From an uncultured Clostridium sp. (GTDB lineage: Bacteria > Bacillota > Clostridia > Lachnospirales > Lachnospiraceae), in assembly GCA_900553925.1 (NCBI GenBank), contig USFH01000009.1, positions 1 through 25,375 of the forward strand: 25,375 bases of DNA, read 5' to 3'. Positions within the stretch are counted from its first letter, which is position 1. Each line of letters starts with the position of its first letter. Positions 6,650-13,845 of this stretch are shown piece by piece. The notes under the pieces were generated by a model. That model searched no databases. It saw only the letters and a program-made list of their open reading frames with translations, and was not told the DNA's origin. The position numbers and the translations under genes are program-made.

Positions 6650-8971
6650 CTATACATCTACATTCTCTATCATAACCGGTTTCTTAAGTACTTCACATTT
6701 ATGCGCCAGGCTATCGGAATCTCCGTAATATGCATCACACACATGGATTGCAAGCTCACTATCCTGTGTATTATCATAGATCCCCCATGTCTGTTCCTGA
6801 TAATTTCGGACAATCGACCGATATTCTTCGATTCGCTCCGGACATGCCTTCTCGACCGCCTGCCCGAAGAGCGGATGCGGTCTCCATAATAGTACCACAT
6901 CTTCCTTGCTTTCTTCAAATATTTTCAAGCTTCTTCGAATCTTATCAATCGTTGCACCGCCATGCTGCATCAATGTTGCCACATTCGTGCCATACAGGAT
7001 AATCTTCTTCCTGCTGCCATCTGCACGACAGATCATGTTCTTCCAGTTCGATGGCATATTCCGCAGATATTCTTCCCGTTCCTGCTCCCGCTCATATCGT
7101 TCGGCATCATCAAGTGGGGAGCCATCTCCGCGAATTTTAGTCTCCCAGATTCCCCGTGTATCTTCCCCGGCGAACTCTGTCAGATAATCAATATACGCCT
7201 GCCGCATAGCCTCCGACTGTACAATCGTCAGGTCTGCATGCACAACACCCGGCATACGACAGTAATAATCCATCACCTTCCGTGCCTTCTGATTCTCTTC
7301 ACTTGGCACATCCACCTTGAACCACGGGATATAGATCAGCTTGTCTGTATAATTCTTGATCACAGAAGAATAATACTGCGGAGCCACGGAAGTCGTGTAG
7401 TTATAGCTGTCATACGGGCTTTGGATAAAGATGATATCCGGATGCACCTTCTCGATATCATAGGTCTGATAATCCTGCACATCGAGATAGTCCGGATACT
7501 GCATACCCTCGTAATAAGCTTCCTTCTTCGCACCCTGCGCATCCCGCAGATAATACGGAATCGGAAGCACCGTCACTTCCGTCCCCACTTCCTCTTTTTC
7601 TCTCCGCCATACACTGTCAAACGCCTTCCAGTTGGATGCTTTGTATGCCAGGAACAACACACGCTTCTTCGGTACACATCGCTCCACACATTCTTTGAAC
7701 CCATCTGCGATTTCTGTCAATACACCTGCCAGATCATCCACATCAATTCCAACACCCTGTTCCACGGCCTGACCTGTCAATTCGCCTATCTGATATAGCA
7801 ATTCACAATACTGTTCCAGAAGCTTTACAGGTTCTGTCCCTTCGCCCAATCGTTCTTCCAACAGATTACCTATCTGGACAGCGCTTTCCTGGCAGACTGA
7901 CAGAAGCTGTACCGCTTCCGTATATTGTCTCCCCGCAACTACTTTCAGAAGCATGTTATGAGCCTCTTCCATAAGGCCTGCGAGCTGTATCGCTGCCTCA
8001 TACGGCTTCTCCTTCTTCTGTCTGTGACTTAGATCTAAATCATCCTTGGAGAAATGATACTCAAACGGATATGGCGATACCAGTGCTTTCAAATGCTCTT
8101 CCTGCCCTGTAAAGAACGGATAATCGTGTACACCCCCGCTTTTTACAATCTTCATATAATCCCCATATTCAATCTGCAGCACACCATCGTATGCCGCCGG
8201 CGCCGGAATCTTCGTAGTCTCGAATGGCACCATAACTGTCGTATCAAAATATTCTGCCGGGTATAGGTGATTATCGAAGTATATCCAATATGGCATGAGC
8301 GCTACATGGCTGCCACCCTTGCTTGCATACAGGGAAAATACTTTCTCTCCTGCCTGAAACAGTTGCTGCCTGATACACTGTGTATAATCAAATTCTACTA
8401 AGCAGAGTTCTTCTATCTGCTTCAAAACATCTTCATACTCTCCTATATTACTGTTGTCTTCCTTTATTTCATCCCCTGCTGCCATGATCAAAGTTGCTAA
8501 AGCTTTCCGTTCTTTCTCTTCTTCCTCATCCTCTGCTATATAATCAAGCACAAATATATCAATACCGGTTGCATATGGGCAGTCATGATATTTCTCCAGA
8601 TAATTCGAGTCGAAATTCAGACGATGTCCATTCGTCACGCGCGTCATATATTCGAGATACAGTTCCTCTTTATGCATATTCAATACAACAAAACTCTTCG
8701 GAAGCTCCTGTTCTGCCACCTGATTGAACTTGATATAATCCGGACGAAGCATGCAGATATCCATATCGTCGTCCCAAGGAATATAACCTCTGTGCCGGAC
8801 TGCGCCAAGCAGCGTGCCACAGTCTGCAAACCAACGGATATTGTGTTTCTTGCAGACTTTGTCAATCTCTTCGAGCACCTCGAGCTGCGCTGCCCATGCA
8901 CGCTTCATGGCTCCCGTAATATAGAATCCTTCCCGGATTTCATCTTCAAAATATGTATGTGGAAACTGCAT
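6650..8971 (-). CDS. LicD-family phosphotransferase fused to CDP-glycerol glycerophosphotransferase-like domain
   Basis: The protein has 773 residues from the ATG at 8971, which has AGGAGG at 8978-8983 with a 6-nt spacer. An earlier start at 8995 would lie at the edge of the flagellin terminator and is rejected. The N-terminal LicD domain carries ADCGTLLGAVRHRGYIPWDD followed by DMDI (about 49-72), the acidic metal site of the LicD/fukutin-related fold. A helical linker follows. From about residue 450 the chain resembles a GT-B glycerophosphotransferase, with RVLFLAYKASNWKAFDSVW, LLWRPHPLFG (~694-703) and CDAYYGDSDSL (~744-754). LicD/FKRP proteins move phosphocholine or alditol phosphate from CDP carriers. 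With no signal peptide or membrane helix it should act in the cytoplasm, where flagellin subunits are available before export. Flagellin as acceptor is an inference from position; teichoic or capsular acceptors are possible. Confidence 0.85.
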   Translation of the reverse strand: MQFPHTYFEDEIREGFYITGAMKRAWAAQLEVLEEIDKVCKKHNIRWFADCGTLLGAVRHRGYIPWDDDMDICMLRPDYIKFNQVAEQELPKSFVVLNMHKEELYLEYMTRVTNGHRLNFDSNYLEKYHDCPYATGIDIFVLDYIAEDEEEEKERKALATLIMAAGDEIKEDNSNIGEYEDVLKQIEELCLVEFDYTQCIRQQLFQAGEKVFSLYASKGGSHVALMPYWIYFDNHLYPAEYFDTTVMVPFETTKIPAPAAYDGVLQIEYGDYMKIVKSGGVHDYPFFTGQEEHLKALVSPYPFEYHFSKDDLDLSHRQKKEKPYEAAIQLAGLMEEAHNMLLKVVAGRQYTEAVQLLSVCQESAVQIGNLLEERLGEGTEPVKLLEQYCELLYQIGELTGQAVEQGVGIDVDDLAGVLTEIADGFKECVERCVPKKRVLFLAYKASNWKAFDSVWRREKEEVGTEVTVLPIPYYLRDAQGAKKEAYYEGMQYPDYLDVQDYQTYDIEKVHPDIIFIQSPYDSYNYTTSVAPQYYSSVIKNYTDKLIYIPWFKVDVPSEENQKARKVMDYYCRMPGVVHADLTIVQSEAMRQAYIDYLTEFAGEDTRGIWETKIRGDGSPLDDAERYEREQEREEYLRNMPSNWKNMICRADGSRKKIILYGTNVATLMQHGGATIDKIRRSLKIFEESKEDVVLLWRPHPLFGQAVEKACPERIEEYRSIVRNYQEQTWGIYDNTQDSELAIHVCDAYYGDSDSLAHKCEVLKKPVMIENVDV

Positions 8972-8984
8972 ATAATTCCTCCTG

Positions 8985-9026
8985 AAACAAAACAAGCTGG
9001 CCCATATAGAGCCAGCCGTATTTTGT
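8985..9026 (-). terminator. Flagellin terminator, immediately before licD
   Basis: On the minus strand a GGCTGGC / GCCAGC(T) stem (9011-9016 with 8996-9001) is framed by ACAAAA and TTTTGT, which can extend it. It is followed by TTGTTTTGTTTC, a T-rich tail. It lies 24 nt after the flagellin stop codon and ends about 14 nt before the licD start, so licD has no room for a promoter of its own behind it. Confidence 0.8.
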
Positions 9027-9040
9027 CAATAATATTTCAA

Positions 9041-9853
9041 TTACTGAAGTAATGAGAGTACGCCCTGTGTAGACTGATTTGACTGAGCCAGCATAGACTG
9101 AGCTGCCTGCTGAAGAATGTTGTTCTTCGTGTAGTTTGTCATCTCAGTAGCCATATCTGTATCACGAATCTGTGATTCAGCTGCTGTCAGGTTCTCAGAG
9201 TAGTTCTCCAGATTGTTGATCGTGTAGTTCAGACGGTTCTGAATAGCACCCAGTTTAGAACGAGCTGTAGATACATCCTTGATAGCCTTTGAAATAGCTG
9301 TCATTGCGGATGCTGCAACCTTGTGTGAAGATACTTTAAGAGCATTTACACCGATGCTTGTAGCTGTCATTGAGCTGATTGTGATTGACATGTTCTCACC
9401 TGCAACTGCACCTACCTGAAGCTGCTTGTCCTTGAAAGAACCTGTCAGAAGCTTTGTACCGTTGAACGCTGCCTTCTTAGCAATAGAATTAATCTCATCT
9501 CTAAGCTGTGTCATCTCATCATCGATAGCCTGACGATCATCAGAAGCATTTACATCATTGGCTGCCTTTGTAGCAAGCTCACCCATACGCTGAAGGATGC
9601 TGTGGATCTCGTTCATGTTACCTTCTGCTGTCTGAATCAGGGAAACACCGTCCTCAGAGTTCTTAACAGCCTGATTGATACCACGAATCTGATTTCTCAT
9701 CTTCTCACTGATGGAAAGACCTGCTGCATCGTCTGCTGCTCTGTTAACCTGGTATCCGGAAGACAACTTCTCAGTTGACTTAGATACTGCCTTAACATTC
9801 TGTCCCAACATTCTGTTTGTGTTTGCTGCCTGCAAATTGTGCTGTACTACCAT
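9041..9853 (-). CDS. hag: Flagellin, minimal D0/D1 form
   Basis: Filament subunit of 270 residues. The N-terminal D0/D1 region runs from MVVQHNLQAANTNRML through LSSGYQVNRAADDAAGLSIS to about 140, and the C-terminal region from about 185 ends in GVLSLLQ. Almost no variable D2/D3 domain remains; the short Ser/Thr-rich stretch at 155-177 is the only likely exposed hinge and a candidate site for O-linked modification. The TLR5-contact helix reads QRMGELATK (88-96), keeping residues equivalent to Salmonella R90 and L94 but with Gly for R92. The gene has AAGGAGG at 9861-9867, a sigma-28-type promoter, a leader of about 130 nt with hairpins, and a terminator, as expected for a very highly expressed gene. 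In B. subtilis hag sits next to csrA; here it has moved behind fliT. Confidence 0.97.
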   Translation of the reverse strand: MVVQHNLQAANTNRMLGQNVKAVSKSTEKLSSGYQVNRAADDAAGLSISEKMRNQIRGINQAVKNSEDGVSLIQTAEGNMNEIHSILQRMGELATKAANDVNASDDRQAIDDEMTQLRDEINSIAKKAAFNGTKLLTGSFKDKQLQVGAVAGENMSITISSMTATSIGVNALKVSSHKVAASAMTAISKAIKDVSTARSKLGAIQNRLNYTINNLENYSENLTAAESQIRDTDMATEMTNYTKNNILQQAAQSMLAQSNQSTQGVLSLLQ

Positions 9854-9860
9854 AATAATT

Positions 9861-9892
9861 CCTCCTTGAATTTATTCCCGCGTCCTTGCGAG
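9861..9892 (-). promoter_or_regulatory. Candidate CsrA-binding sites in the flagellin leader
   Basis: On the mRNA strand a short hairpin CTCGC-AAGGAC-GCGGG (9892-9877, one G-U pair) puts an AAGGA motif in its loop, the usual CsrA target. A second GGA pair is in the AAGGAGG ribosome binding site (9867-9861), about 10 nt downstream. Two GGA sites, one covering the Shine-Dalgarno, is the layout used by CsrA to block hag translation in B. subtilis; csrA and fliW are in this window. Prediction only. Confidence 0.5.
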
Positions 9893-9960
9893 AAGTACTA
9901 GGGCACCGCCCCGTGTATAGTATGTATGTTAGAACCCGCTTGGGTAATAACCTTGTTCAC

Positions 9961-9978
9961 AGGAACTTGTTTGTTCCT
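9961..9978 (-). other. 5' hairpin of the flagellin leader
   Basis: AGGAAC-AAACAA-GTTCCT forms a 6-bp stem with a 6-nt loop only a few nucleotides after the predicted transcription start (about 9982). A hairpin at the extreme 5' end is a known way to stabilise abundant transcripts. Further small stems follow in the leader (ACCC/GGGT at about 9935-9945 and GGGC/GCCC at about 9901-9911). Confidence 0.45.
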
Positions 9979-9988
9979 TACACCTTAT

Positions 9989-10014
9989 ATATCGGACAAG
10001 GATTCATATCCTTA
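9989..10014 (-). promoter_or_regulatory. Sigma-28-type flagellin promoter with AT-rich UP-like element
   Basis: Minus strand GGGTTAAG (TAAG at 10014-10011), 15 nt, then CCGATAT (9995-9989), close to the TAAA-N15-GCCGATAT consensus. Directly upstream, about 10021-10050 is almost pure A/T with phased A- and T-runs, resembling an UP element; it overlaps the end of the fliT-like gene. I see no terminator between that gene and this promoter. Confidence 0.8.
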
Positions 10015-10041
10015 ACCCTCTTTTTATTATTTTTATAAAAA

Positions 10042-10524
10042 TTATTTTTTCTGATCATAGAGCAGGGAATCATTCACCATGCCATTCGCCATCGATTTAT
10101 AATACTTGTTCGCAACCGTCTTCGACTGCTTGACCTGACGCACGCCCCGAAACTTCGTGGCAAAGACCTGTTCCATCGCCGCACGGTTCCGTTCCTCGAC
10201 TGCCTCAATCTGCATTCCCAGATCTACGCACTGACGGATCAGATTCTGGATTGCCTGCAATTCTTCCCGGTAGCGCATTGGATCCGCCTGTATCTCCTGC
10301 TTCACACGGTCATATACAGAAGAAAATCCTTTATCTCCTTCATTAATATTACCAATCAGTATCTCCTTTTGGTCTACCAGCTCAGCGAACGCATCTTCCC
10401 GGAACTTCTCTTCCGCGGCAAGCTCTGCTTGTTTATTTGTAAGCGCGAGTATCTCCTCTAGATACCGCCTCTTGCGTTCTAGAGACTCCCGCAGAATCTT
10501 CACATAAGTTCCGATCTGATCCAT
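10042..10524 (-). CDS. fliT: FliT/FlgN-like flagellar export chaperone
   Basis: A 160-residue, largely alpha-helical and charged protein with long coiled-coil-like helices (residues about 5-50 and 85-125). It starts 9 nt after the fliS stop, in the position of fliT in the B. subtilis fliD-fliS-fliT order. FliT/FlgN-type chaperones hold the cap or junction proteins in the cytoplasm before export. The C-terminal tail with VANKYYKSM and a lysine-rich end is not a motif I can assign. Sequence similarity alone is weak in this family; the call rests mostly on size, helicity and position. Confidence 0.65.
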   Translation of the reverse strand: MDQIGTYVKILRESLERKRRYLEEILALTNKQAELAAEEKFREDAFAELVDQKEILIGNINEGDKGFSSVYDRVKQEIQADPMRYREELQAIQNLIRQCVDLGMQIEAVEERNRAAMEQVFATKFRGVRQVKQSKTVANKYYKSMANGMVNDSLLYDQKK

Positions 10525-10533
10525 GTCTGCCTC

Positions 10534-10926
10534 CTAACTCAAAGTAAGCTGTGGTCCCCGCGCACGTTTCATAACTTCCTTCCAGATATCACGCATATCG
10601 TGCAGCTCTCCGAGCGCACGGTTTAAGATGTCCATATCTTTTTTCATATTCGCCTCGGTCAGAAGTGCAAAGATATAGTCATACATCCGCTTGAAGTCCT
10701 CTGCCACCGGATATTTCATATCCAGCGTTGAGGTAAGCTCTACTATAATATTCCGGCACTTCTGGATATTCGTATTCGTCTTCTCATAATCCTTCTTCTC
10801 CAGTGCCGTCACTGCAATATTGCAGAATTTCACAGCACCTTCATAAAGCATCAAAGTAAGATCCGCCTGTGTTGCTGTCTCGACTTTTCTTGTTTCATAC
10901 GCTTTTGCCGCCATATTATATGCCAT
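10534..10926 (-). CDS. fliS: Flagellin export chaperone FliS
   Basis: FliS binds the C-terminal region of flagellin, prevents premature polymerisation and delivers it to the export gate. The 130-residue protein has the family features: an N-terminal AYETRKVETATQADLTLMLYEGAVKF helix pair around residues 9-34 that matches the conserved LxxMLYDGAxxF region, an ELTSTLDMKYPVAEDFKRMY segment (~63-82), and the final LGELHDMRDIWKEV helix. The GGAGGGG ribosome binding site precedes the ATG at 10926. It follows fliD and is in one transcription unit with it. Confidence 0.93.
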   Translation of the reverse strand: MAYNMAAKAYETRKVETATQADLTLMLYEGAVKFCNIAVTALEKKDYEKTNTNIQKCRNIIVELTSTLDMKYPVAEDFKRMYDYIFALLTEANMKKDMDILNRALGELHDMRDIWKEVMKRARGPQLTLS

Positions 10927-10947
10927 GTTCTACCCCTCCGAATAACC

Positions 10948-10978
10948 GACGTCCCCGGCTCATATACGCGGAGACGTC
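10948..10978 (-). other. Hairpin in the fliD-fliS gap
   Basis: A 10-bp inverted repeat with one mismatch (GACGTCCCCG / CGGAGACGTC) and an 11-nt loop lies between fliD and fliS. No T-run follows in the minus direction, so it does not look like an intrinsic terminator; it may stabilise the fliS end after processing. The rest of the 124-nt gap shows nothing else clear. Confidence 0.4.
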
Positions 10979-11050
10979 ATGTCTTTTATCTATCCTGTTT
11001 CTAAAATATAGTTATATTTCTATCTGCCGCTGTCTTTAAACTGTAGTCCA

Positions 11051-12952
11051 TCAGCTTCCGAATAAAGACGAAAGATAGGACTGCTGGCTCTGCATCTTCG
11101 CCATCGCAGCTTCCATCTTGGAAAACTGATTGTAATACTTATCCTCTAAGTTCTGCAGCTTCTCTTCCCACTTGTCAATCTCATCATCATAATCGTCGAT
11201 TTCACTGTCAAGTGTCTTGTCGTTGTAGAAGGTCTGTGTACTCCGGACACCCTCGATTCGCGTCATAGATTTTCTGAGATAATCATACATCTGTGTTCCA
11301 ACGCCTTTATTGTCTGTCGTTCCACCGATAATCTGGCTGACTAAGTTGTCATTTCCTTCAAGTGCCGCGCGAAGCTTGTTTTCCTGTGACGCATAATTTT
11401 CATCATCTTCGTCACCCAGAATGTGCAATTTACCATTCTCCGTATAATCACCTGTCACGATACCGATCGATGCAAGCGACATCGTCTTTGTGCTGCCATC
11501 TGCAAGTGTCACCTGTACGCCCTTGTTCAGCATGGTACGCATGTCAGAAAGCAATGTCTGCAATGTAGAATCCCGGCGCAGCAATCCCTGCTTTGCCTTC
11601 TCTTCCCACTTCTCGATCTGCGTGTCGGACAGCTTGCTTCTCTCATCCTCTGTTAAGGCATCATACCCGGCATCCTTCTCACTATAGTATTTGTTCATCT
11701 CATCGATCAGCTCATTATAAGCCTTCACGAATTTCTTGACGTTATTATAAGCGGCATCTGTATCTGCAGATACTTCGACATTCACATCTGTATCGGTCTT
11801 TGCCTTTGCAGTGATGGTCATGCCGTTGATAGTCATCGTGTTGCTGTCACCCGTGTATTTGACGCCGTTATAATAGATGATGGCATCTCTTGCATCCACC
11901 TTCTTAGAACCACTGCCAAGTCCCAGTGCCTCCAATGCACTCGCATCACTCGATGTGATATTGAAATCATTGGCAGCACCGGTCTTCGATGCATTGACAT
12001 AGAATCTTCCCTGTGCGGCATCAAAGCTTGCAGAGACACCCATCTTGGAAACAGCTGTCGTGAAATCATTGATCGTTGACTTGTCATCTACAACAAAATC
12101 CTTGCCATTGACTGAGAATGTTGTTCCAACCTTGATTCCAAGATCCGCTAATTTCGTGGTTCCCGAGATATCTGCGCTTGTAAAGTTATTTGCCACCTTC
12201 GCGGTAAATGCAGCGCTCACGGTATTTCCGGCTGCTGCATCCTTGTCGTAACCGACGGTACCATCGATGCCAAGTGCATCTGCCTTCACAGTATAAGTTG
12301 TTCCACTCTTGCTGCCATCATCTGCTGTTTTCGCGGTTGTGTTCGTGAATGTCAGCTTTCCGTCCTTAATGCTTGCAGACAAGCCTTTGAAGTTCTCTTC
12401 CTTCGCAAGCTTCTCGTTCAATTCGGAAAGGGATGCAACACCATCTGTCCCGGTTCCGCCAAGCTCATATTCCACCGTGTTGGTTCCATCGGAGATAGAG
12501 ATCTTCTGTCCTGCCAGACTCAGATTCTGTCCGGACGCATCTGTCATATCCGCAAACTTTGTAGCAAGTCCTGCGTCATTGTATCTGGTATAGGAATTCC
12601 CTTTTATCTTGATATTGTCCCCCGTCAGATATGCAGAAGATGCGGTCTGCTCTACGGATACCGAATGTGTACCGTTTGAAGCATTTGCTCCGACGCTGAC
12701 AGACACCTTTGTCTCATCGCTTGCCACTGCTTTCTTCGCATTGTAGCTACTTACAGTCTTGAATGCAGAAAGCTCTGTCTTGTAGAAGTTATAAATCTTC
12801 GTATTGAGTCCGCTCCAGATCTCCTTCCTCCACTCAACATCCTGCTTTTTCTGTTTGATTTTATTTACTTTTTCAGAGCTGGCACTGACCAGTTCTTTCA
12901 CCATGCTCTCGGTATCCAAACCGGATGCGAGACCTGTCATACGCATTGCCAT
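11051..12952 (-). CDS. fliD: Flagellar filament cap protein FliD (HAP2)
   Basis: FliD forms the oligomeric cap at the filament tip under which flagellin folds. The 633-residue protein begins with MRMTGLASGLDTESMVKELV, the conserved start of FliD_N, and ends with a heptad-rich helix and YYNQFSKMEAAMAKMQSQQ followed by SYLSSLF, the conserved FliD_C end. The middle is rich in Thr, Ser, Ala and Gly with repeated beta segments (about 70-400), the usual variable head domains. The ATG has AGGAGG upstream (about 12960-12965). It is preceded by flaG and followed by fliS, the standard order. Confidence 0.95.
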   Translation of the reverse strand: MAMRMTGLASGLDTESMVKELVSASSEKVNKIKQKKQDVEWRKEIWSGLNTKIYNFYKTELSAFKTVSSYNAKKAVASDETKVSVSVGANASNGTHSVSVEQTASSAYLTGDNIKIKGNSYTRYNDAGLATKFADMTDASGQNLSLAGQKISISDGTNTVEYELGGTGTDGVASLSELNEKLAKEENFKGLSASIKDGKLTFTNTTAKTADDGSKSGTTYTVKADALGIDGTVGYDKDAAAGNTVSAAFTAKVANNFTSADISGTTKLADLGIKVGTTFSVNGKDFVVDDKSTINDFTTAVSKMGVSASFDAAQGRFYVNASKTGAANDFNITSSDASALEALGLGSGSKKVDARDAIIYYNGVKYTGDSNTMTINGMTITAKAKTDTDVNVEVSADTDAAYNNVKKFVKAYNELIDEMNKYYSEKDAGYDALTEDERSKLSDTQIEKWEEKAKQGLLRRDSTLQTLLSDMRTMLNKGVQVTLADGSTKTMSLASIGIVTGDYTENGKLHILGDEDDENYASQENKLRAALEGNDNLVSQIIGGTTDNKGVGTQMYDYLRKSMTRIEGVRSTQTFYNDKTLDSEIDDYDDEIDKWEEKLQNLEDKYYNQFSKMEAAMAKMQSQQSYLSSLFGS

Positions 12953-13053
12953 ATTGATTCCTCCTGTTCAAGGTATCGCCCCTCGCATTCGCTCGGCGGC
13001 AGTTCGTCGAACCCATCCTAAATCACTCACGTCGTTCGTGACGGTGTTCTCCT

Positions 13054-13518
13054 CTATCTTCTCTCATCAACCAGAAGTCCTGCCATCTCCCATGCCTTTG
13101 CAAGCATATCGAGTGTCTTCTCCGGCGGAATCTCACGGATGACTTCATCGGTGTCACTATCTGTAACGGTAATGGAAATCCGGTTTGTATCCTCATGATA
13201 CTTGAAGCTAAGCTGGGTGTGATGAAGCGGACTTGCCTGCTTTACCGTCTTGTTCAGATCATCGACTGCTGCCTTGATCTTGTCCGGTGCAACTTCCTGA
13301 TCCGTCTGTACCGCACCTCGATCCTGCTGCTGTCCCGGCTGACCGTTGTTATTGCTGTTGCCCTTTCCACCGATCGGCGGTAAGCTTGCAACCTGTACCT
13401 GCTGCTGTCCGGCGGTACTGCCTGTGTTCACATCCACCGTCTCAGACTGCGGACGTGTCACTCTTGTGTGTGAACTTACATTTAAGGCTCCTACGCCTCC
13501 GATTCCATCCATTCCCAT
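13054..13518 (-). CDS. flaG: FlaG family flagellar protein
   Basis: The 154-residue protein has a low-complexity N-terminal half (Gln/Asn/Gly-rich, about 35-72, with GNSNNNGQPGQQQ) and a conserved C-terminal half: LSFKYHEDTNRISITVTD, DEVIREIPPEKTLDMLAKAW, the FlaG core. FlaG proteins affect filament length in several bacteria, probably through FliD, but the mechanism is not settled. It lies directly upstream of fliD, as yvyC does in B. subtilis. AAGGAGG precedes the ATG at 13518. The Gln-rich N-terminus is longer than usual for the family. Confidence 0.85.
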   Translation of the reverse strand: MGMDGIGGVGALNVSSHTRVTRPQSETVDVNTGSTAGQQQVQVASLPPIGGKGNSNNNGQPGQQQDRGAVQTDQEVAPDKIKAAVDDLNKTVKQASPLHHTQLSFKYHEDTNRISITVTDSDTDEVIREIPPEKTLDMLAKAWEMAGLLVDERR

Positions 13519-13546
13519 AATCTATACGCCTCCTTGCGTGAACCTT

Positions 13547-13574
13547 GTATGCCTTCCATCCATGAACGGCATAC
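13547..13574 (-). promoter_or_regulatory. flaG leader hairpin with GGA motifs in its loop
   Basis: A perfect 7-bp stem GTATGCC/GGCATAC encloses a 14-nt loop reading GTTCATGGATGGAA on the mRNA strand, with two ATGGA/TGGAA motifs. A further GGA lies in the flaG AAGGAGG ribosome binding site downstream. It could be a CsrA target controlling flaG-fliD translation, right behind csrA itself. Prediction only. Confidence 0.35.
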
Positions 13575-13595
13575 GCCTATAGTTTCCTACTAGTT

Positions 13596-13625
13596 GTATC
13601 GTCAACTAATCACTCATACTTTACC
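13596..13625 (-). promoter_or_regulatory. Possible sigma-28-type promoter before flaG
   Basis: Minus strand GGTAAAG (13625-13619), 17 nt, then CGATAC (13601-13596), the same spacing from the -35-like block to CGATA as in the AT-rich operon promoter. The -10 is imperfect (GACGATAC against GCCGATAT). It overlaps a TAGTTG/CAACTA inverted repeat at 13591-13608. It would give flaG-fliD-fliS-fliT an extra start independent of flgM. Confidence 0.35.
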
Positions 13626-13628
13626 ACT

Positions 13629-13844
13629 TTATAAGAGTTTTTTCAAACTTTCTACGTCGAGATTTGCCACAGCTTCGCGGTTTTCTTCCTGAATCTGTGC
13701 GTAGATTTCCTTACGGTAGACAGGCACGCTCTTCGGCGCGGAGATACCGATCTTGACCTGATCGCCCTTCGCCTCGAGCACAGTGATCTCAATGTTATTG
13801 CCTATCACGATAGATTCGCCTTGTTTTCTGGATAGTGCTAACAT
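13629..13844 (-). CDS. csrA: Carbon storage regulator / translational repressor CsrA
   Basis: A 71-residue RNA-binding protein from the ATG at 13844. A GTG three codons earlier is possible but would overlap the fliW stop and has a poor ribosome binding site. The sequence MLALSRKQGESIVIGNNIEI and the VYRKEI strand contain the RNA-contact residues expected near R6 and R44. In Firmicutes CsrA blocks flagellin translation and is itself neutralised by FliW when flagellin is low. The ATG follows the fliW stop by 1 nt, so the antagonist pair is translationally coupled. Confidence 0.96.
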   Translation of the reverse strand: MLALSRKQGESIVIGNNIEITVLEAKGDQVKIGISAPKSVPVYRKEIYAQIQEENREAVANLDVESLKKLL

Positions 13845-13845
13845 A

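Noticed and set aside
6962..7798. Long open frame on the plus strand inside licD
   Set aside because: It is antisense to a well-supported gene, has low-complexity composition, no ribosome binding site and no recognisable domain.
8972..8995. Earlier start for the LicD protein
   Set aside because: It lies at the edge of the flagellin terminator hairpin and lacks a ribosome binding site; AGGAGG is placed for the ATG at 8971.
10021..10050. A/T-rich run after the fliT-like gene as a terminator
   Set aside because: There is no GC-rich stem before it; it fits better as an UP-like element of the flagellin promoter.
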